DNA of 64,000 nt from Deinandra increscens subsp. villosa. Its lineage: Eukaryota > Streptophyta > Magnoliopsida > Asterales > Asteraceae. Below, piece after piece: positions 42,256 through 53,541 of the stretch. Location: positions 119,446,957 to 119,510,956 of the forward strand of contig JBCNJP010000007.1 in assembly GCA_039602395.1 (NCBI GenBank), written 5' to 3'. Positions within the stretch are counted from its first letter, which is position 1. Each line of letters begins with the position of its first letter. Under the pieces are notes generated by a model. That model saw only the letters and a list, made by a program, of their open reading frames with translations. It was not told the DNA's origin and searched no databases. Both the position numbers and the translations under genes were made by a program.

Positions 42256-43646
42256 ACACTTAGCCTTCCAAGAAGATAATTTTATCAAAAACTTTTCAAA
42301 AATACCTTGACAAGTTTGAAGCTACCGGTAATCCCATATATGTTAAAGGGTAAGCTACCGATAATCCCAAATATGTTAAAGGGTATCTGATGTACAACCA
42401 GTTTACTTAGCAAATTCACCAGCTTCTTAATTATCAACTCCAACACCAAAGAGTCAAGATTTATTAAGATTCGTTTTGAACCCGGAAGCAAGTTGAAAAG
42501 AGTACAGGGCACGGATAACGTTTGCACATTTGAAAGGAGACCAATCACCGAAAACAACATCGTCCGCAAAGAGCAAATGAGACAAGGGAGACACTAAAGA
42601 ACCCATACCTCTTTGAAAAGGTTTAAATGAACAAGTTCATTTAGAGCATAGTTGGGCATTTCCGTAGCAACTAGTTTTATGCTCGTCCAAGTACGGAATA
42701 GTTCAATGCAATTTACAAGGAAAGTGTACTTGCTTTGATTTACCTGCTAAATTCTCATCGCTAAAATAACATCTTAAATTCAAACCGTTAAAAATCTATA
42801 ATCAATGAACTCCTCAAAAGTAGGAATGTGTTTTACTGCTAATTAAAAGACATCCAAGCTTCTAACACGGCCATTTAAACAACATATCATATAAAGAAAT
42901 TGATAGGTTGACTATAACGAGAAACAATTAGTATAATAATGATACTTAGAATCTTTATCTGATCAGATCAGCCTATATACAAAATACAAAGTAGAAAGTC
43001 GATGAATAGTAACTGCATAGATGGTCTGCGGTGGTGCCATGTGGCATTTAAATACTTTTTTAATTTTTTAATTTTTATTTTGTTTGTTTGATATTAGCCA
43101 CCAACGGCAGGTACAAACAGCCCCCACATGACCTTTTAAGTTTTAATGAAGCTGCCATGTGCATTTCAAATTCTTTGAATAAAAGCATGTGTTAAAGATG
43201 AAAACAATCACAATGCATATGAAAACTGTTTGGCAGATTATCATATAATATAACAGCAGCATAAAACCAGCTAAAAGATGTTAAAAGTACTTAATGTAGG
43301 CCACTTGGAGATCAAACATAGGACATTACCTGCAAAGAACATTGATTGTTCGTTATAATAAGTAGGCCACTTAGAGTTACTTAATGTAGGCCACTGGTCA
43401 TTATGTTCCACCTATATATATGAAAGAAAGGAAGACAATTGGTATGATTTACTATATGTAATGTAAGTAAAAGAAACTTTTACTCTTGCTAAGAAACTGT
43501 GCACTTTTTTAAATCTGTATGATATAAAGAAAAATTAAAGCTTTTGGTCTTTAGTTTATGGTGGACTTTAACATTGCTTTGGACTTGTATGCTATGAAGG
43601 AAATTAAAGCTTATGTGTTTATCTTTAGTTTATAGTGGAATCCTTA
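42256..43646. other. Intergenic DNA without recognised gene
   Basis: A 19-bp phrase (AAGCTACCGRTAATCCCA) is tandemly repeated at about 42319-42370. A minus-strand frame at 42285-42569 has no recognisable similarity. Near 43510-43640 two similar blocks of about 80 bp (TATGA..GAAATTAAAGCTT..TTTAGTTTAT.GTGGA) suggest a short tandem duplication. Confidence 0.4.
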
Positions 43647-43949
43647 GGTGGCGTTTGGTTCGTGGAATTTAATGGAATTGGAGTTGATATTTTTCCTTTC
43701 ATAATTGTTCTTGATTGGGTAACTAAGGAATTTGAAATGTAATGAGTTCCTTTAATCAGTAAAATTTAGTACTATTTCAACATTCTTTGGAAATCCTTCA
43801 ATTGAATGAAGGAAAGTTAAATGGCCTCAAATTCCATTGATTAAGGGAACTCATTCCAATTTAAATTTATCCATAACCCAACTAAGCACAACTTCAAAGG
43901 AAAACTTTGTAATTCCAATTTCATTGAATTCCACGAACCAAACGGCACC
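43647..43949. mobile_element. Tourist/Harbinger-type MITE
   Basis: The ends GGTGGCGTTTGGTTCGTGGA and (reversed) GGTGCCGTTTGGTTCGTGGA form a long TIR. TTA is duplicated at 43644-43646 and 43950-43952. The size, 303 bp, and palindromic sequence fit Tourist-like elements. Confidence 0.9.
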
Positions 43950-44057
43950 TTAATGTTTGCTCTATGGATTACTTTCTTTATCTTTGATTTATGTTATATC
44001 AATGTAACCATGTTGGGATGAACGCTATATATATGCCTATTTGTCCAATAGGTTCTT

Positions 44058-44076
44058 TTTTTTTTTTTTGAACAGC
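44058..44076 (-). mobile_element. Micro-retroinsertion (19 bp) with 17-bp target duplication
   Basis: The exact repeat TTGTCCAATAGGTTCTT occurs at 44041-44057 and 44077-44093. Between them lie only a T-run and GAACAGC; on the minus strand this reads GCTGTTC plus poly-A. It is the 3-prime tip of a retroposon, matching the ..GTTC-poly-A tails at 2918 and 30360. Confidence 0.8.
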
Positions 44077-44093
44077 TTGTCCAATAGGTTCTT

Positions 44094-45876
44094 AAAACTG
44101 CTTTGCGATGATAAATTTCTTTTTTGTAGACCAACGAGTTTCTAAAATTGTAATAGTTATATTAATTTGAGAGTATATGCTCCATGAAGGATTCTTAAAA
44201 ATTAAAAGCTCTAGTATCTTAAAATTGGTAGAAATTATACATTAACTTGTTCCAAACACATAATGTAAACTAGCCTCTAAACATCACCAAAGCAAACAAA
44301 TTTATTTGTAAAAAAGACTAATAAAATCATAGGCCTAATTCAAATATAAGTTAATCATATAAGAATTAAAACAACTTTTATATCCTATAGCAATCGGTTA
44401 AACAACATACACAGGTTCTTCACACACATAAGAATAACCCAGGCTGGCATAAAGAAAAGAAAGAGAGCCGAACATTAAGCACACCGTCCGAATCACATAC
44501 CTAAAACAACTTTTCTCTTGTACCAATAGAAGTTCTGTTGCTAGGTCAGTTAAGTTGAGCACACCTTTGAACCTTCAAAACACACAAGGATGCTCTAACA
44601 ACATTAGAGAAAAACGAAAGAAAAAAAAAACCCTAAGCGTAGCCCAGAGCTACATTGGCCCCCAAAATTGAATAAAGTAAACACCACAATCTAAATTTAG
44701 TCTATAGAAACAGTAAAAGAACCTAGGACACAACTAAAATGAGAACAGCAGCAACAACCCGCCGTCATACTGAAACAAAATTATGAGAAACAATGAAACA
44801 CACAACAACTGAAAGAATTTAGTTTCTACAAAAAATCAGCTTAAAATTTTACCCTTTGCATTACTATGACATGATAGACATCCATTATTAACATTTGAGT
44901 ACATCATTTCAATCAAGTATGTCTGATGTACTTTAACTTGTATTTGAGATGTGTTGTCCCACCAATGGTTCCTTGACCATCAAACGTCCCATTGTTCCCT
45001 CCAAAACCAAACACCAATGTCAAATTTCTAAACATAAAAGATTGTTGGTTTGAAAAAAAAGAACCATAGTTTGATAGATAGAATAATGATAATAATATAA
45101 CAGTGATTGTAACACCAGTGAGATTGTTGCCAAATATCAGATCAATGTATCTTCCACCATAAACATTCAATCCCTGTCTATACGAGGGTAAGGGCTCTAT
45201 CACTGCCTGTTTGTTTTCTCTTAAAATGCAGGAGGGCAAATACAATAAAACCATAAATCATCCAAGTAATAGATTACACAAACCAAAATAAAATCAAATA
45301 AGATTTTCGTACTTTCAACATAGGTAATCGATTACACACATAAATCATCAGCTATATGATGCAGTTTTACACAAATCAGCAGAGGAAAACATGAAATTGA
45401 GGTTAATCTTATGCAAAATCAGAGGTGTAAAGGATCTGGTAAGTCAATTAGGTAATGAAGAACAGAGTGAAAACGAACCTTGAGAATAATTAGAGCAACT
45501 CGTGCATCAACAAAGTCCATTAGGGTTCTTCAAGACTCAAAAGGATGCCGTTTTAGTGGATAGGGTTCTTCAAGTGATGAGCAAACCTCACTTAACACAT
45601 TGCAGAGCATCTACAAAGGGATCACGGAATTGAGTCGCTAGCACAAATGTAGAGATGAGTTGCCGTTCTTGAGGAGTGACAGCAAAATTGGAGGATGCGC
45701 TTTTCACGGGCAACCGCCCAATAAATTTGAAACCAAGGGCACTAGGTATACCTATGTTGTGGTGTGGTGTTGATGTGGTGGTCATGTTAGTGGTGACTTG
45801 ACCACACCAAAGCATCACATAGAAGAGGTATGGTGGTTTGGTTTTCTCATGTGGTGTTGTTTACTATTTAGTTAGT
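44094..45876. other. Intergenic DNA with two unrecognised minus-strand frames
   Basis: Minus-strand frames at 45254-44913 (113 codons) and 45818-45588 (76 codons, ending ..FVLATQFRDPFVDALQCVK) have protein-like composition but no similarity I recognise. The DNA around 45735-45860 has CACCACACCACAACATAGG-type phrases like those at the Harbinger ends in this window, so it may be another decayed element. Confidence 0.3.
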
Positions 45877-45885
45877 TTAAAAAAA

Positions 45886-46953
45886 GGAAAAAAAGAAGAA
45901 AATGTCCAAGTTGACAAAAAGTTATACCATTTTGCCCATTTGAAAGTCAATGTCTCCAAAATGCCCATGTGTGCACGGTCGTCCCGACCGTATCAAGGGT
46001 CGCCACGACCCGAGGAACCAAAACGCGACACGTGGTGTTCAGGGGTCGCCACGACCGTTTTTTTTTTGCACGGTCGTTTTTTTTTTTTTTTTTTGCACGG
46101 TCGTTATAATCAACCTTTAATCAATGCAACTCCTCGTTCCAACTACCGTCCCAACTAACCACCCTACGAATTAATTACATGCAAACCCTAACCCTAACCC
46201 TATATATGGACCTCAACGACGTCAACTTCGTCCCCACCATTAATCCTAACCCTAACCAACCCGTCACCCTAACCCAAAAACAACGAAAGATGTCGTCGTG
46301 GTCCGAAAGAGAAAGAATGTGTCTTGCACAAGCTTTCGTGGAGGTCAAGACAACGATGGAAGGAGATCTACCGCCGCCTGAATTTTGGAGGAGGGTGAAA
46401 AACCAGTTCCCCCTTCTATACGGTTCGTCTACTGAAATCCGAACTTAAGATGAGCTCTGGTCAAAGATGGTGTCCATGCAGTTCAAAATGGACTGTTTCA
46501 AGCGCCTTATACAACCAAAATAAAGATAAGGTACGTGATGAAGACGAGAAGTTGGATTTTATAGAGATCGAATTCTTGGTTGAATATGGCCACGACTTCA
46601 AGTTGAGGAATTTATGGCCTATCTTGAAAGACTTCAACTTGGAATGGTAGTTTTAGGGTTTATTGTAATGTTATGTTATTTGCTAGTGTTTATGTAATTG
46701 TTGGGTAACACCCCCAACAAAATTTTGTTGCTTAATTTATAATATTAATATTAAGGTGCACGGTCGTTTTTTTCACGTGTGGGGTCGTGGCGACCCCTGA
46801 GTATCCACGTGGCGCGTTTTAGTTTGTCGGGTCGTGACGACCCTTGATACGGTCGGGACGACCGTTCAAACTTGGGCATTTTGGGGACATTGACTTTCAA
46901 ATGGGCGAAATGGTACCATTTTTATTTCACTTTGGCATTTTCGTCTTTTTCCC
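45886..46953. mobile_element. Mutator-like element with long TIRs carrying a SANT-like gene
   Basis: The TIRs run about 190 bp. Left block GCCCATTTGAAAGTCAATGT...ACGGTCGTCCCGACCGTATC and CGCCACGACC reappear in reverse at 46755-46953. The 9-bp direct repeat TTAAAAAAA flanks the element exactly (45877-45885 and 46954-46962). TIR length and 9-bp duplication define a Mutator-like element. TIRs contain nested small palindromes (GGTCGTCCCGACC, GGTCGTGGCGACC). No Mutator transposase is present, so it is non-autonomous. It carries foreign-looking coding DNA in the manner of a Pack-MULE. Confidence 0.92.
46179..46650 (+). pseudogene. Myb/SANT-like gene inside the Mutator-like element
   Basis: From 46179 or the internal Met at 46206 (MDLNDVNFVP...), the frame encodes an Asn/Pro/Thr-rich N-terminus. 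It then has a SANT-like helix set: WSERERMCLAQAFVEVK, PPPEFWRRVKNQF and, after a stop codon (TAA at 46446-46448), DELWSKMVSMQFKMDCFKRLI in the same frame. A second frame (VRDEDEKLDFIEIEFLVEYG..KLRNLWPILKDFNLEW) ends at 46650 and looks like the C-terminal part after a frame change. Related domains in plants bind DNA and occur in Harbinger accessory proteins and trihelix-like factors. The 5-prime end carries CCCTAACCCTAACCCTA, a telo-box-like run. The premature stop and frame change make it a pseudogene unless an intron removes them. Confidence 0.65.
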
Positions 46954-46962
46954 TTAAAAAAA

Positions 46963-47306
46963 TGGCATCACATGATTCGCTCTCCCTCACATTCACCTCA
47001 CATTCGTCGGTGCTAAACATTTGGCGCATAAAACCACGCCTCATAATCACGCAGGGGTAGGGATGGAAATGGCACCGCCATTATAGGGATAGTGTCGCTA
47101 TTCAACACCCATACCGGGTGGCCTAACCAATTAACACGATCAGGATTTCCTCTCATGACGATCCGACAACTATTGATCCAAAACCACTTCGAACTAGTTT
47201 TATATTCGTCTGGTGGTCGGGTAGGGTCACGTCGAAACTGAATACATATCGTGAATAACATTTTCTTCAAAGGAATAAAGTCATAACTTAAAGAATATAT
47301 AAATAT
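46963..47306. other. Intergenic DNA between two Mutator-like elements
   Basis: No gene recognised. 47050-47230 contains ACCCATACCGGGTGGCC and GGTGGTCGGGTAGGG phrases without clear assignment. Confidence 0.4.
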
Positions 47307-48104
47307 GAAAAAATTGGATTTAAATAATCATAACTTTTTAGAGTGCCGACAATAGTCTCACTTTCAATAATCACTCTCAGTGGTCCTAACTTTCACCATA
47401 TGTACCAATAGTGATCTCGCCGTTAAAAAACTTAACACAGTTATGTTTTTAATCCATCTTTTTTCAACACCAATCTTTTATCCACTATAACTTCTTCAAA
47501 ACTTGATGAAAATTCAATCCGTAAGTTGCTATGAACTCGTGACAAAAAACCGAACAAAACTAGATCCATATTGCTTAGGTTTTAAACATGTTATGATAAT
47601 GAACAAGAGCATCAAAGTTATGCCTTTTTTTCATGACTTTGGATCAAAAATTGAGCATCAGTTCCATTGTGTTTGTGCTATTGATCGATTCCAGCAGATT
47701 TATCATATTCTCACGAATCCACAGCAAGTTACGGAATTGATTTTCATGGAGTTTTGATCGGATTTTAAATTTCATAACTTCATCTTCTTCATGAAGCTTC
47801 AACAATGGTGGATTCACCAATTCTTAATGGTTTTCAATGATTCTTGTTGCTATAGATTCGGTTTTTCGTGACGAGTTGATAGCGAATTACAGATTGAATT
47901 TTCATCAAGATTTGAAGAAGTTGTGGTGGATCAAAGATTGAGGTTGAAAAAAATGGGTCAAAAACTTAACGGTGTTAAGTTTTTTAACGACGGGACCACT
48001 TTTGGTAAATAGGGTAAAAGTTGGGACCACTGGGAGTGGTTATTGAAAGTGGAATTATTACTGGCCAACCCTCAAAAGTTTGGATTATTTAAAACCAATT
48101 TTTC
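47307..48104. mobile_element. Non-autonomous Mutator-like element
   Basis: TIRs of about 160-170 bp: the left starts GAAAAAATTGGATTTAAATA, and the right, reversed, starts GAAAAATTGGTTTTAAATA. CGTTAAAAAACTTAACAC pairs with GTGTTAAGTTTTTTAACG near the inner ends. Flanks TATAAATAT (47298-47306) and TATTATTAT (48105-48113) agree at 7 of 9 positions, a plausible decayed 9-bp duplication. A plus-strand frame inside (47503-47757) looks fortuitous. Confidence 0.78.
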
Positions 48105-48424
48105 TATTATTATATTTTGTTAAAGTATGAAAAATCAACAACAACCCAAAAGCAGAACTTAAAGAATTAAGAATCATTATCCACATCCCTTATCCGGCCA
48201 AAATTAATAAATAGAACACAAATACAAACCCAATATACTCTTTTACACAAATTTCACTCAAAAGAAACACACAAATTTACCACCATTACAATCAAAATAT
48301 TTTCAATTCCCCAAAGTAGGTGTTCGGTTCTTGAGATCTCGACTTGACCTCGATCCGGCAAAGCTAATGTTTACCTGCCATCATATGCTAGTAACATGTT
48401 AGCAAACAATGGCCTTACATACTT
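48105..48424. other. Intergenic DNA
   Basis: AT-rich. No gene or repeat structure recognised. Confidence 0.4.
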
Positions 48425-50334
48425 TGTGACACCCTAAATGCTTGAAATAGAACAAAAACAAGAAAATATGTTAAAATAGGGTTTAGGCGTATCGCCTAAA
48501 ACTCATTGTTGAAAGAGGCGTTCCGCCTAGAAATCGTAGCATATCGCCTAAATGAAACTATGGTTTTAGGCGATACACCTAAAACCATATTTCATGCAGC
48601 CAAGCCTGATTTTCCAGATTTTGATACTTAGACAATTTTACAGATTTCACTTCCCACAATTCCATTTTCCATCCCAACTTACATTTCACATTTCACATTT
48701 CATACACTATGAACAATCAATTCCTATGACTTCTGATCATGTCATAACAACATTTGGAATTTGCAAATTGGAAAGATTAACCAAATCAATTCCCTAACAT
48801 GTTGACCCATTAATCACCCGACATACCAGGAAACCTGTTAGGTTCATTCCACACACCTCATGGTTAACTCTAAAGCAAACAAATCTAACTTGCACATAAC
48901 TAAAACTAACATTAACATGATGAACATGAACAAGCACATTGATCAAAATATGTCAAAACTTTTTTCCAGCATCAATCATTTAACACATTTCCCTTGACAA
49001 AAGTATCTCATGTCATGGATCACACTTTTACCCGAAGGTACTGCTTGGATTATGAGTGCTCATAATTCCCCATCTTACCCGAAGGTTCAACTTGGTTTTC
49101 ACAATTAATTTCATCTTGACCCAAACGGGTCATTCACCAATTGATTAGACTCTTAACCTGAACAGGTCATTTAACATTTGAAATGACTTGAATTCACTCC
49201 ATGCGTGAATTCTCATCTAAGGTATTTCACGCATATGGTTAACATCATAATTATCTACTCTAGCTAAATATTTAAGGAACTATCACCTCCCTATAATCTT
49301 GTAACAAAATGCACTTATTGCATTCTCTTTGACGACTCGGGCTCCCACCATCTTCACCTATATTTACATGGTTAATTAGGTTAACCATTCTAACGATCAT
49401 AAATTCACATCATATAGCGTAGCATCACCAAGACAATTTGGTGAAACCCACCTATTATAGATTTCACATTCTCTTAGGCATTTCATCAAACCCCTAATAT
49501 GCATACATGGTGTTCTAGCTAGCAAGTAACAGATAATCTTTCAAATCCACCTACCTTTGATTGCAAGCATAATCAGATCCACATTTTATGATGAATTAAC
49601 AATTCCTCAGGAAATCAAAGCTTCTTATGATCCAAACACCCAAACCTAATCACCCAGTCTACTAAGAATTAGATTTCCACGTGGTGGGTTTAAACCCCCA
49701 TCACCACTATTACCAAATCATAGAAATACTAGCATGCAAGGTAAAATTATGCATCATCTAGGAATAGAAACCCATATACAACCATCCCTCTAAATCAATT
49801 TGAACTATACATGAAACCTATGAAATCACTTACTTGACAAATGAACCCAGATTAAAGGATGAAACCGTGATATGGGAGGTTCCATATGCTCAACTTCGAC
49901 TTCCCCACTCTCAATTTACTCACCAACAAGCTAAATTGTTGGATTTCTCAAGAACTAGGTGTCCCACCCTTCTTTCTTCTTCCCTGGTCGCGACCTTTGT
50001 GTCTGGGATAAACTCCCAGACAAATTTTTTTCTTTAATAAAATTATTTACAACCAGCCCCCACCCCCACCCCCACCCCCCCACACCTTCTGTTTTAGAGA
50101 TCTATAAATTCTGGTCAAAATCAACAATTTACACATGTAGCCCTCCAACTTTCTTTCTAACTTGTTGGTCACCAAAATAGAAACTCAGTAACTAATACTT
50201 TTCTACTAATTATTTTGGGTTACTAATTAATCACAGTTACCCAACTAACCCCCCCCCCCCCCCCCCACTCCCACCCACACACACACACACACATAAGTAG
50301 AAATACTATGATAAAACGAATTCTGGATGTTACA
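48425..50334 (-). repeat. Candidate solo LTR of a gypsy-type element
   Basis: On the minus strand the block starts TGTAACATCCAGAATTCG (50334) and ends GGGTGTCACA (48425). This pairing of TGTAACATCC and GGGTGT(C/T)ACA ends is typical of long plant gypsy LTRs. Inside are GGCGATACGCCTAAA-type inverted phrases (48480-48590), repeated ACCCGAAGG(T) units (49030-49090), and two C-rich runs with CA repeats (50056-50085 and 50250-50293). No matching 5-bp flanks were found, so the boundaries are unproven. Confidence 0.45.
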
Positions 50335-50652
50335 TTCATTATTATTATATGTCCACCAAACCATTAACTTAATTTACACTTTGTATTAAGCATGTTTGAT
50401 GTAAAGTGTTTGCATGCATTTAAAAAGTTCATTTGAATTTTATTACTCACATAATGTCCAAATTAGGAAATCTAGAATATCTCCCCTGATTGCAAGATTT
50501 AGATAATCTTGATCATCATAATAGATAGTTGACTCCACCATTTGTAATGCTCCGACAGTAATACCATTATTAGGAGAGCAATGTGAATCTTTTGAGTCTT
50601 TTGTTTTAATAGATATCCAAATTAATATGATAAGAGGAAAAATTTTATGGAA

Positions 50653-51152
50653 NNNNNNNNNNNNNNNNNNNNNNNNNNNNNNNNNNNNNNNNNNNNNNNN
50701 NNNNNNNNNNNNNNNNNNNNNNNNNNNNNNNNNNNNNNNNNNNNNNNNNNNNNNNNNNNNNNNNNNNNNNNNNNNNNNNNNNNNNNNNNNNNNNNNNNNN
50801 NNNNNNNNNNNNNNNNNNNNNNNNNNNNNNNNNNNNNNNNNNNNNNNNNNNNNNNNNNNNNNNNNNNNNNNNNNNNNNNNNNNNNNNNNNNNNNNNNNNN
50901 NNNNNNNNNNNNNNNNNNNNNNNNNNNNNNNNNNNNNNNNNNNNNNNNNNNNNNNNNNNNNNNNNNNNNNNNNNNNNNNNNNNNNNNNNNNNNNNNNNNN
51001 NNNNNNNNNNNNNNNNNNNNNNNNNNNNNNNNNNNNNNNNNNNNNNNNNNNNNNNNNNNNNNNNNNNNNNNNNNNNNNNNNNNNNNNNNNNNNNNNNNNN
51101 NNNNNNNNNNNNNNNNNNNNNNNNNNNNNNNNNNNNNNNNNNNNNNNNNNNN
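50653..51152. other. Assembly gap (500 N)
   Basis: Exactly 500 ambiguous bases, a conventional placeholder for a scaffold gap. Real length and content are unknown. The right edge is a copy of sequence found downstream of a resistance-gene remnant at 19.1 kb. Confidence 0.99.
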
Positions 51153-51452
51153 ATTGAGTCTACTAATTAAGATTTATGTTACACGATTGTACCCATTACA
51201 CCACCAACTTATATGTTAAATTAGTTGTACTTGGAAAAAATACAAAAGAAAAAGAAAAAACCACAAAGACTACGCGACACACAAAACAGTTGCACTGCTA
51301 TAACGCTACATAAAAGAAATAGAAATACGAAAGAATGCATAAGGGTGTTAAAATTATGAACTAAACGCTAATAGTATTGATCTCAGATTTAAAAGTTAAG
51401 AAACACGACTGTATATGGCCCACTAGATGCATAGCCCGATAGTTTGATATCA
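51153..51452 (+). repeat. Duplicate of 19098-19394
   Basis: About 300 bp beginning ATTGAGTCTACTAATTAA are collinear with 19098-19394. They share phrases such as GACTACGCGACACACAAAAC and TGTATATGGCCCA, with scattered substitutions. At 19 kb this DNA directly follows the mini-exon remnant of the LRR gene, so the copy may mark another resistance-gene 3-prime end hidden by the gap. Confidence 0.85.
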
Positions 51453-52654
51453 AAATTTAACATTTTGAGTGTTAAAGTGAATATAATGCTGTTAGGCATA
51501 TAAGTTGTATGCAAAACCCTTCAAAACGACGTCGTTTTGATTAAAACCACTTAAAAGTAAATCTCAAATCTTTTTTATTCCTATTCCTTCCATGAAATTC
51601 GTAAAAATCGTATTCAACAACAGCAGAAAAGCAGATTCAACCTGTGTTTACTATTTCCTTCCGTGAAATCCATCCTCAAATTACAAGCCACCAACACAAA
51701 AATAGATTAAAGAACAGATTTAACAACCATAATTTTATATAAAATGAAATCATATCCAAGATTTTAACCATCGGCAACCATCGATCTATTCATACCAGTT
51801 ACCATCCTATGGCCCCTTCACAACTCAATCGGTGTTTCAAAAATCCACCATATTTGATTCGGCTCATATAGTAGGAAGATGCTAAGTTGCATGACGTTGA
51901 ATTATGAATAAGGGGTAATCAAGTCATTTGTCAATTGAGCTTTATATGGACTTGTCCAATTTAATTATTGTTCTGGATTTTTATGGGATATCAGTTACTA
52001 ACTTTTTGAACAAAGCATTCTTAATCGATTTCCTCAAACCGCAAATCATCCAACCTAATCTTCACGAACATATCACTTTTGTGAATTCATCATAACTTAT
52101 GCAGAGTGTGTAATTTAACACTGGTTTAGGAAATTACATATAACAGTGCACTGTGTTAGGACATGTTGGGTCGATAATTAGTATATGTTGTGCAGTGTGT
52201 TAGGATGTGTAGAGAATTAGTATACGTGGATATTATTACGGAATTAAAGATAAAAATGTGACAAGTCTAATGGTATTGGTATAACTTTTAATAAATACGT
52301 ACCGATAAAGAATAAAAAAGTTATAGACATTTTAAAATAGCTGAATATGTTTTTTTGTTTGAGTAAAAAGTCTATAATACTCTTCATGATAAAGTGAGAG
52401 GTAGTACATTTGTCAATAAGTTGCAGGTTGAATTGGGTTATCGAGTTCGAAATGAGATGAGGGTTATTAATTATTCTTATCCTATTCGAATTCAACTTAG
52501 ATAGTCGGATCAAATAAGGATCCGATTCAAATAAACCATATAAGGAATTCGAATTTAATAAGGATTCGATTCATATTAAACCAAATAAGGACATGGGTAT
52601 ACTCCATGTTATACGGTGTTAAACTTTTACCACCTAAGCGATGACTAGACCACA
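51453..52654. other. Intergenic DNA with a 16-bp palindrome and ATTCGAATTC-type repeats
   Basis: AAAACGACGTCGTTTT at about 51524 is a perfect palindrome often seen near plant promoters. 52480-52600 repeats ATAAGGATTCGATTCA-like phrases. No coding sequence is supported. Confidence 0.4.
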
Positions 52655-53485
52655 TACATGGAGTATATACTCCATGTTATGTGGTGTGGTGTGGTGGAAT
52701 ATTTTATCGTTTTTTTAGTTTTATTTTTTACTTTTTTAATGTTGAAATTGGAAAACAATATTTGTATTTAATATAAATAAAATATTACAATACTAAAAAT
52801 AGCAAATTAAGAGAAAAAAATTACATCACACATAAATAAACTAAGAAAAACGCTCGAAGATATTCTCAATCAAATCAGCCTTCAGTTGGTTATGGTACCT
52901 TTCTCTATAAATCGTTCACAATTCTTAAAAATAAATCCCGACTCATACGAAAGCGTTGGTGAAAAGCCTCTGCGGGTTAGACGCATCCTTCATCAAAATA
53001 ATCGCTAAGAAGCCTCTGGTTCCCTGCTTCACGATCACGGTTGAGATGAGATTTTCGGGTTAATACTCGGTTCGCTTGTGTGTTAAGCCGACGTTGATGA
53101 CGATGAACCATCATTTGAAAAAACATGTTGGCGGCTTTGTTGGATGATGAGTCGAATAAATCGTTGGATGAAAGGGGATCCATAATTTTTTTAGAGGTTT
53201 TAGAGAGATTTAGAGAGGTTTTAGTATGAAAGTGGTGATGAATTGTGTAAAAATGGTGAAAAATGAATGAATTATAAATAGGTAATTTGAATATTTATTT
53301 TTTTAATTTGGTCCAACGGCCGATTTTTAGCCGTTGAACGGTTATATCCATAGTTTAACACACGCCAAACTTTCAATTGGAATTCACCGCGCCACCCCAT
53401 AACGCCTGGGGGGAGGTGTTCCGTGCCGTTAATGTGGCGCCAACCACCTTCACACGCTTTGGCGTAGAGTATACTGTTGAATAAA
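52655..53485 (-). mobile_element. Harbinger deletion derivative
   Basis: The left end (ACTCCATGTTATGTGGTGTGG) matches the reversed right end of the Harbinger element at 7885-9566. The right end carries GTAGAGTATACTG. It encloses the two ends of a transposase gene with the middle deleted. A GCCGTTGAACGG phrase near 53327 also occurs in the element at position 24, which links these copies. Edges are approximate. Confidence 0.7.
52841..53183 (-). pseudogene. Harbinger transposase, N- and C-termini joined by internal deletion
   Basis: On the minus strand the ATG at 53183 opens 68 codons with the family-typical SHLNRDREAGNQRLLSDYFD segment (about residues 46-65). A stop follows at 52979, and the frame then continues through FHQRFRMSRDLFLRIVNDL, a conserved N-terminal motif. 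The sequence next jumps to ERYHNQLKADLIENIFER, the usual C-terminal end of the protein, and stops at 52841. The whole DDE nuclease domain is absent, so the element depended on transposase from elsewhere. Confidence 0.8.
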
Positions 53486-53541
53486 CCGTGAATACGATGA
53501 TCAACATATGAGAGTGGATCAAATATCAATTCAATCATAAT

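Noticed and set aside
47503..47757. An 84-codon frame inside the 47.3-kb Mutator-like element
   Set aside because: No similarity or splice support; likely fortuitous within the element core.
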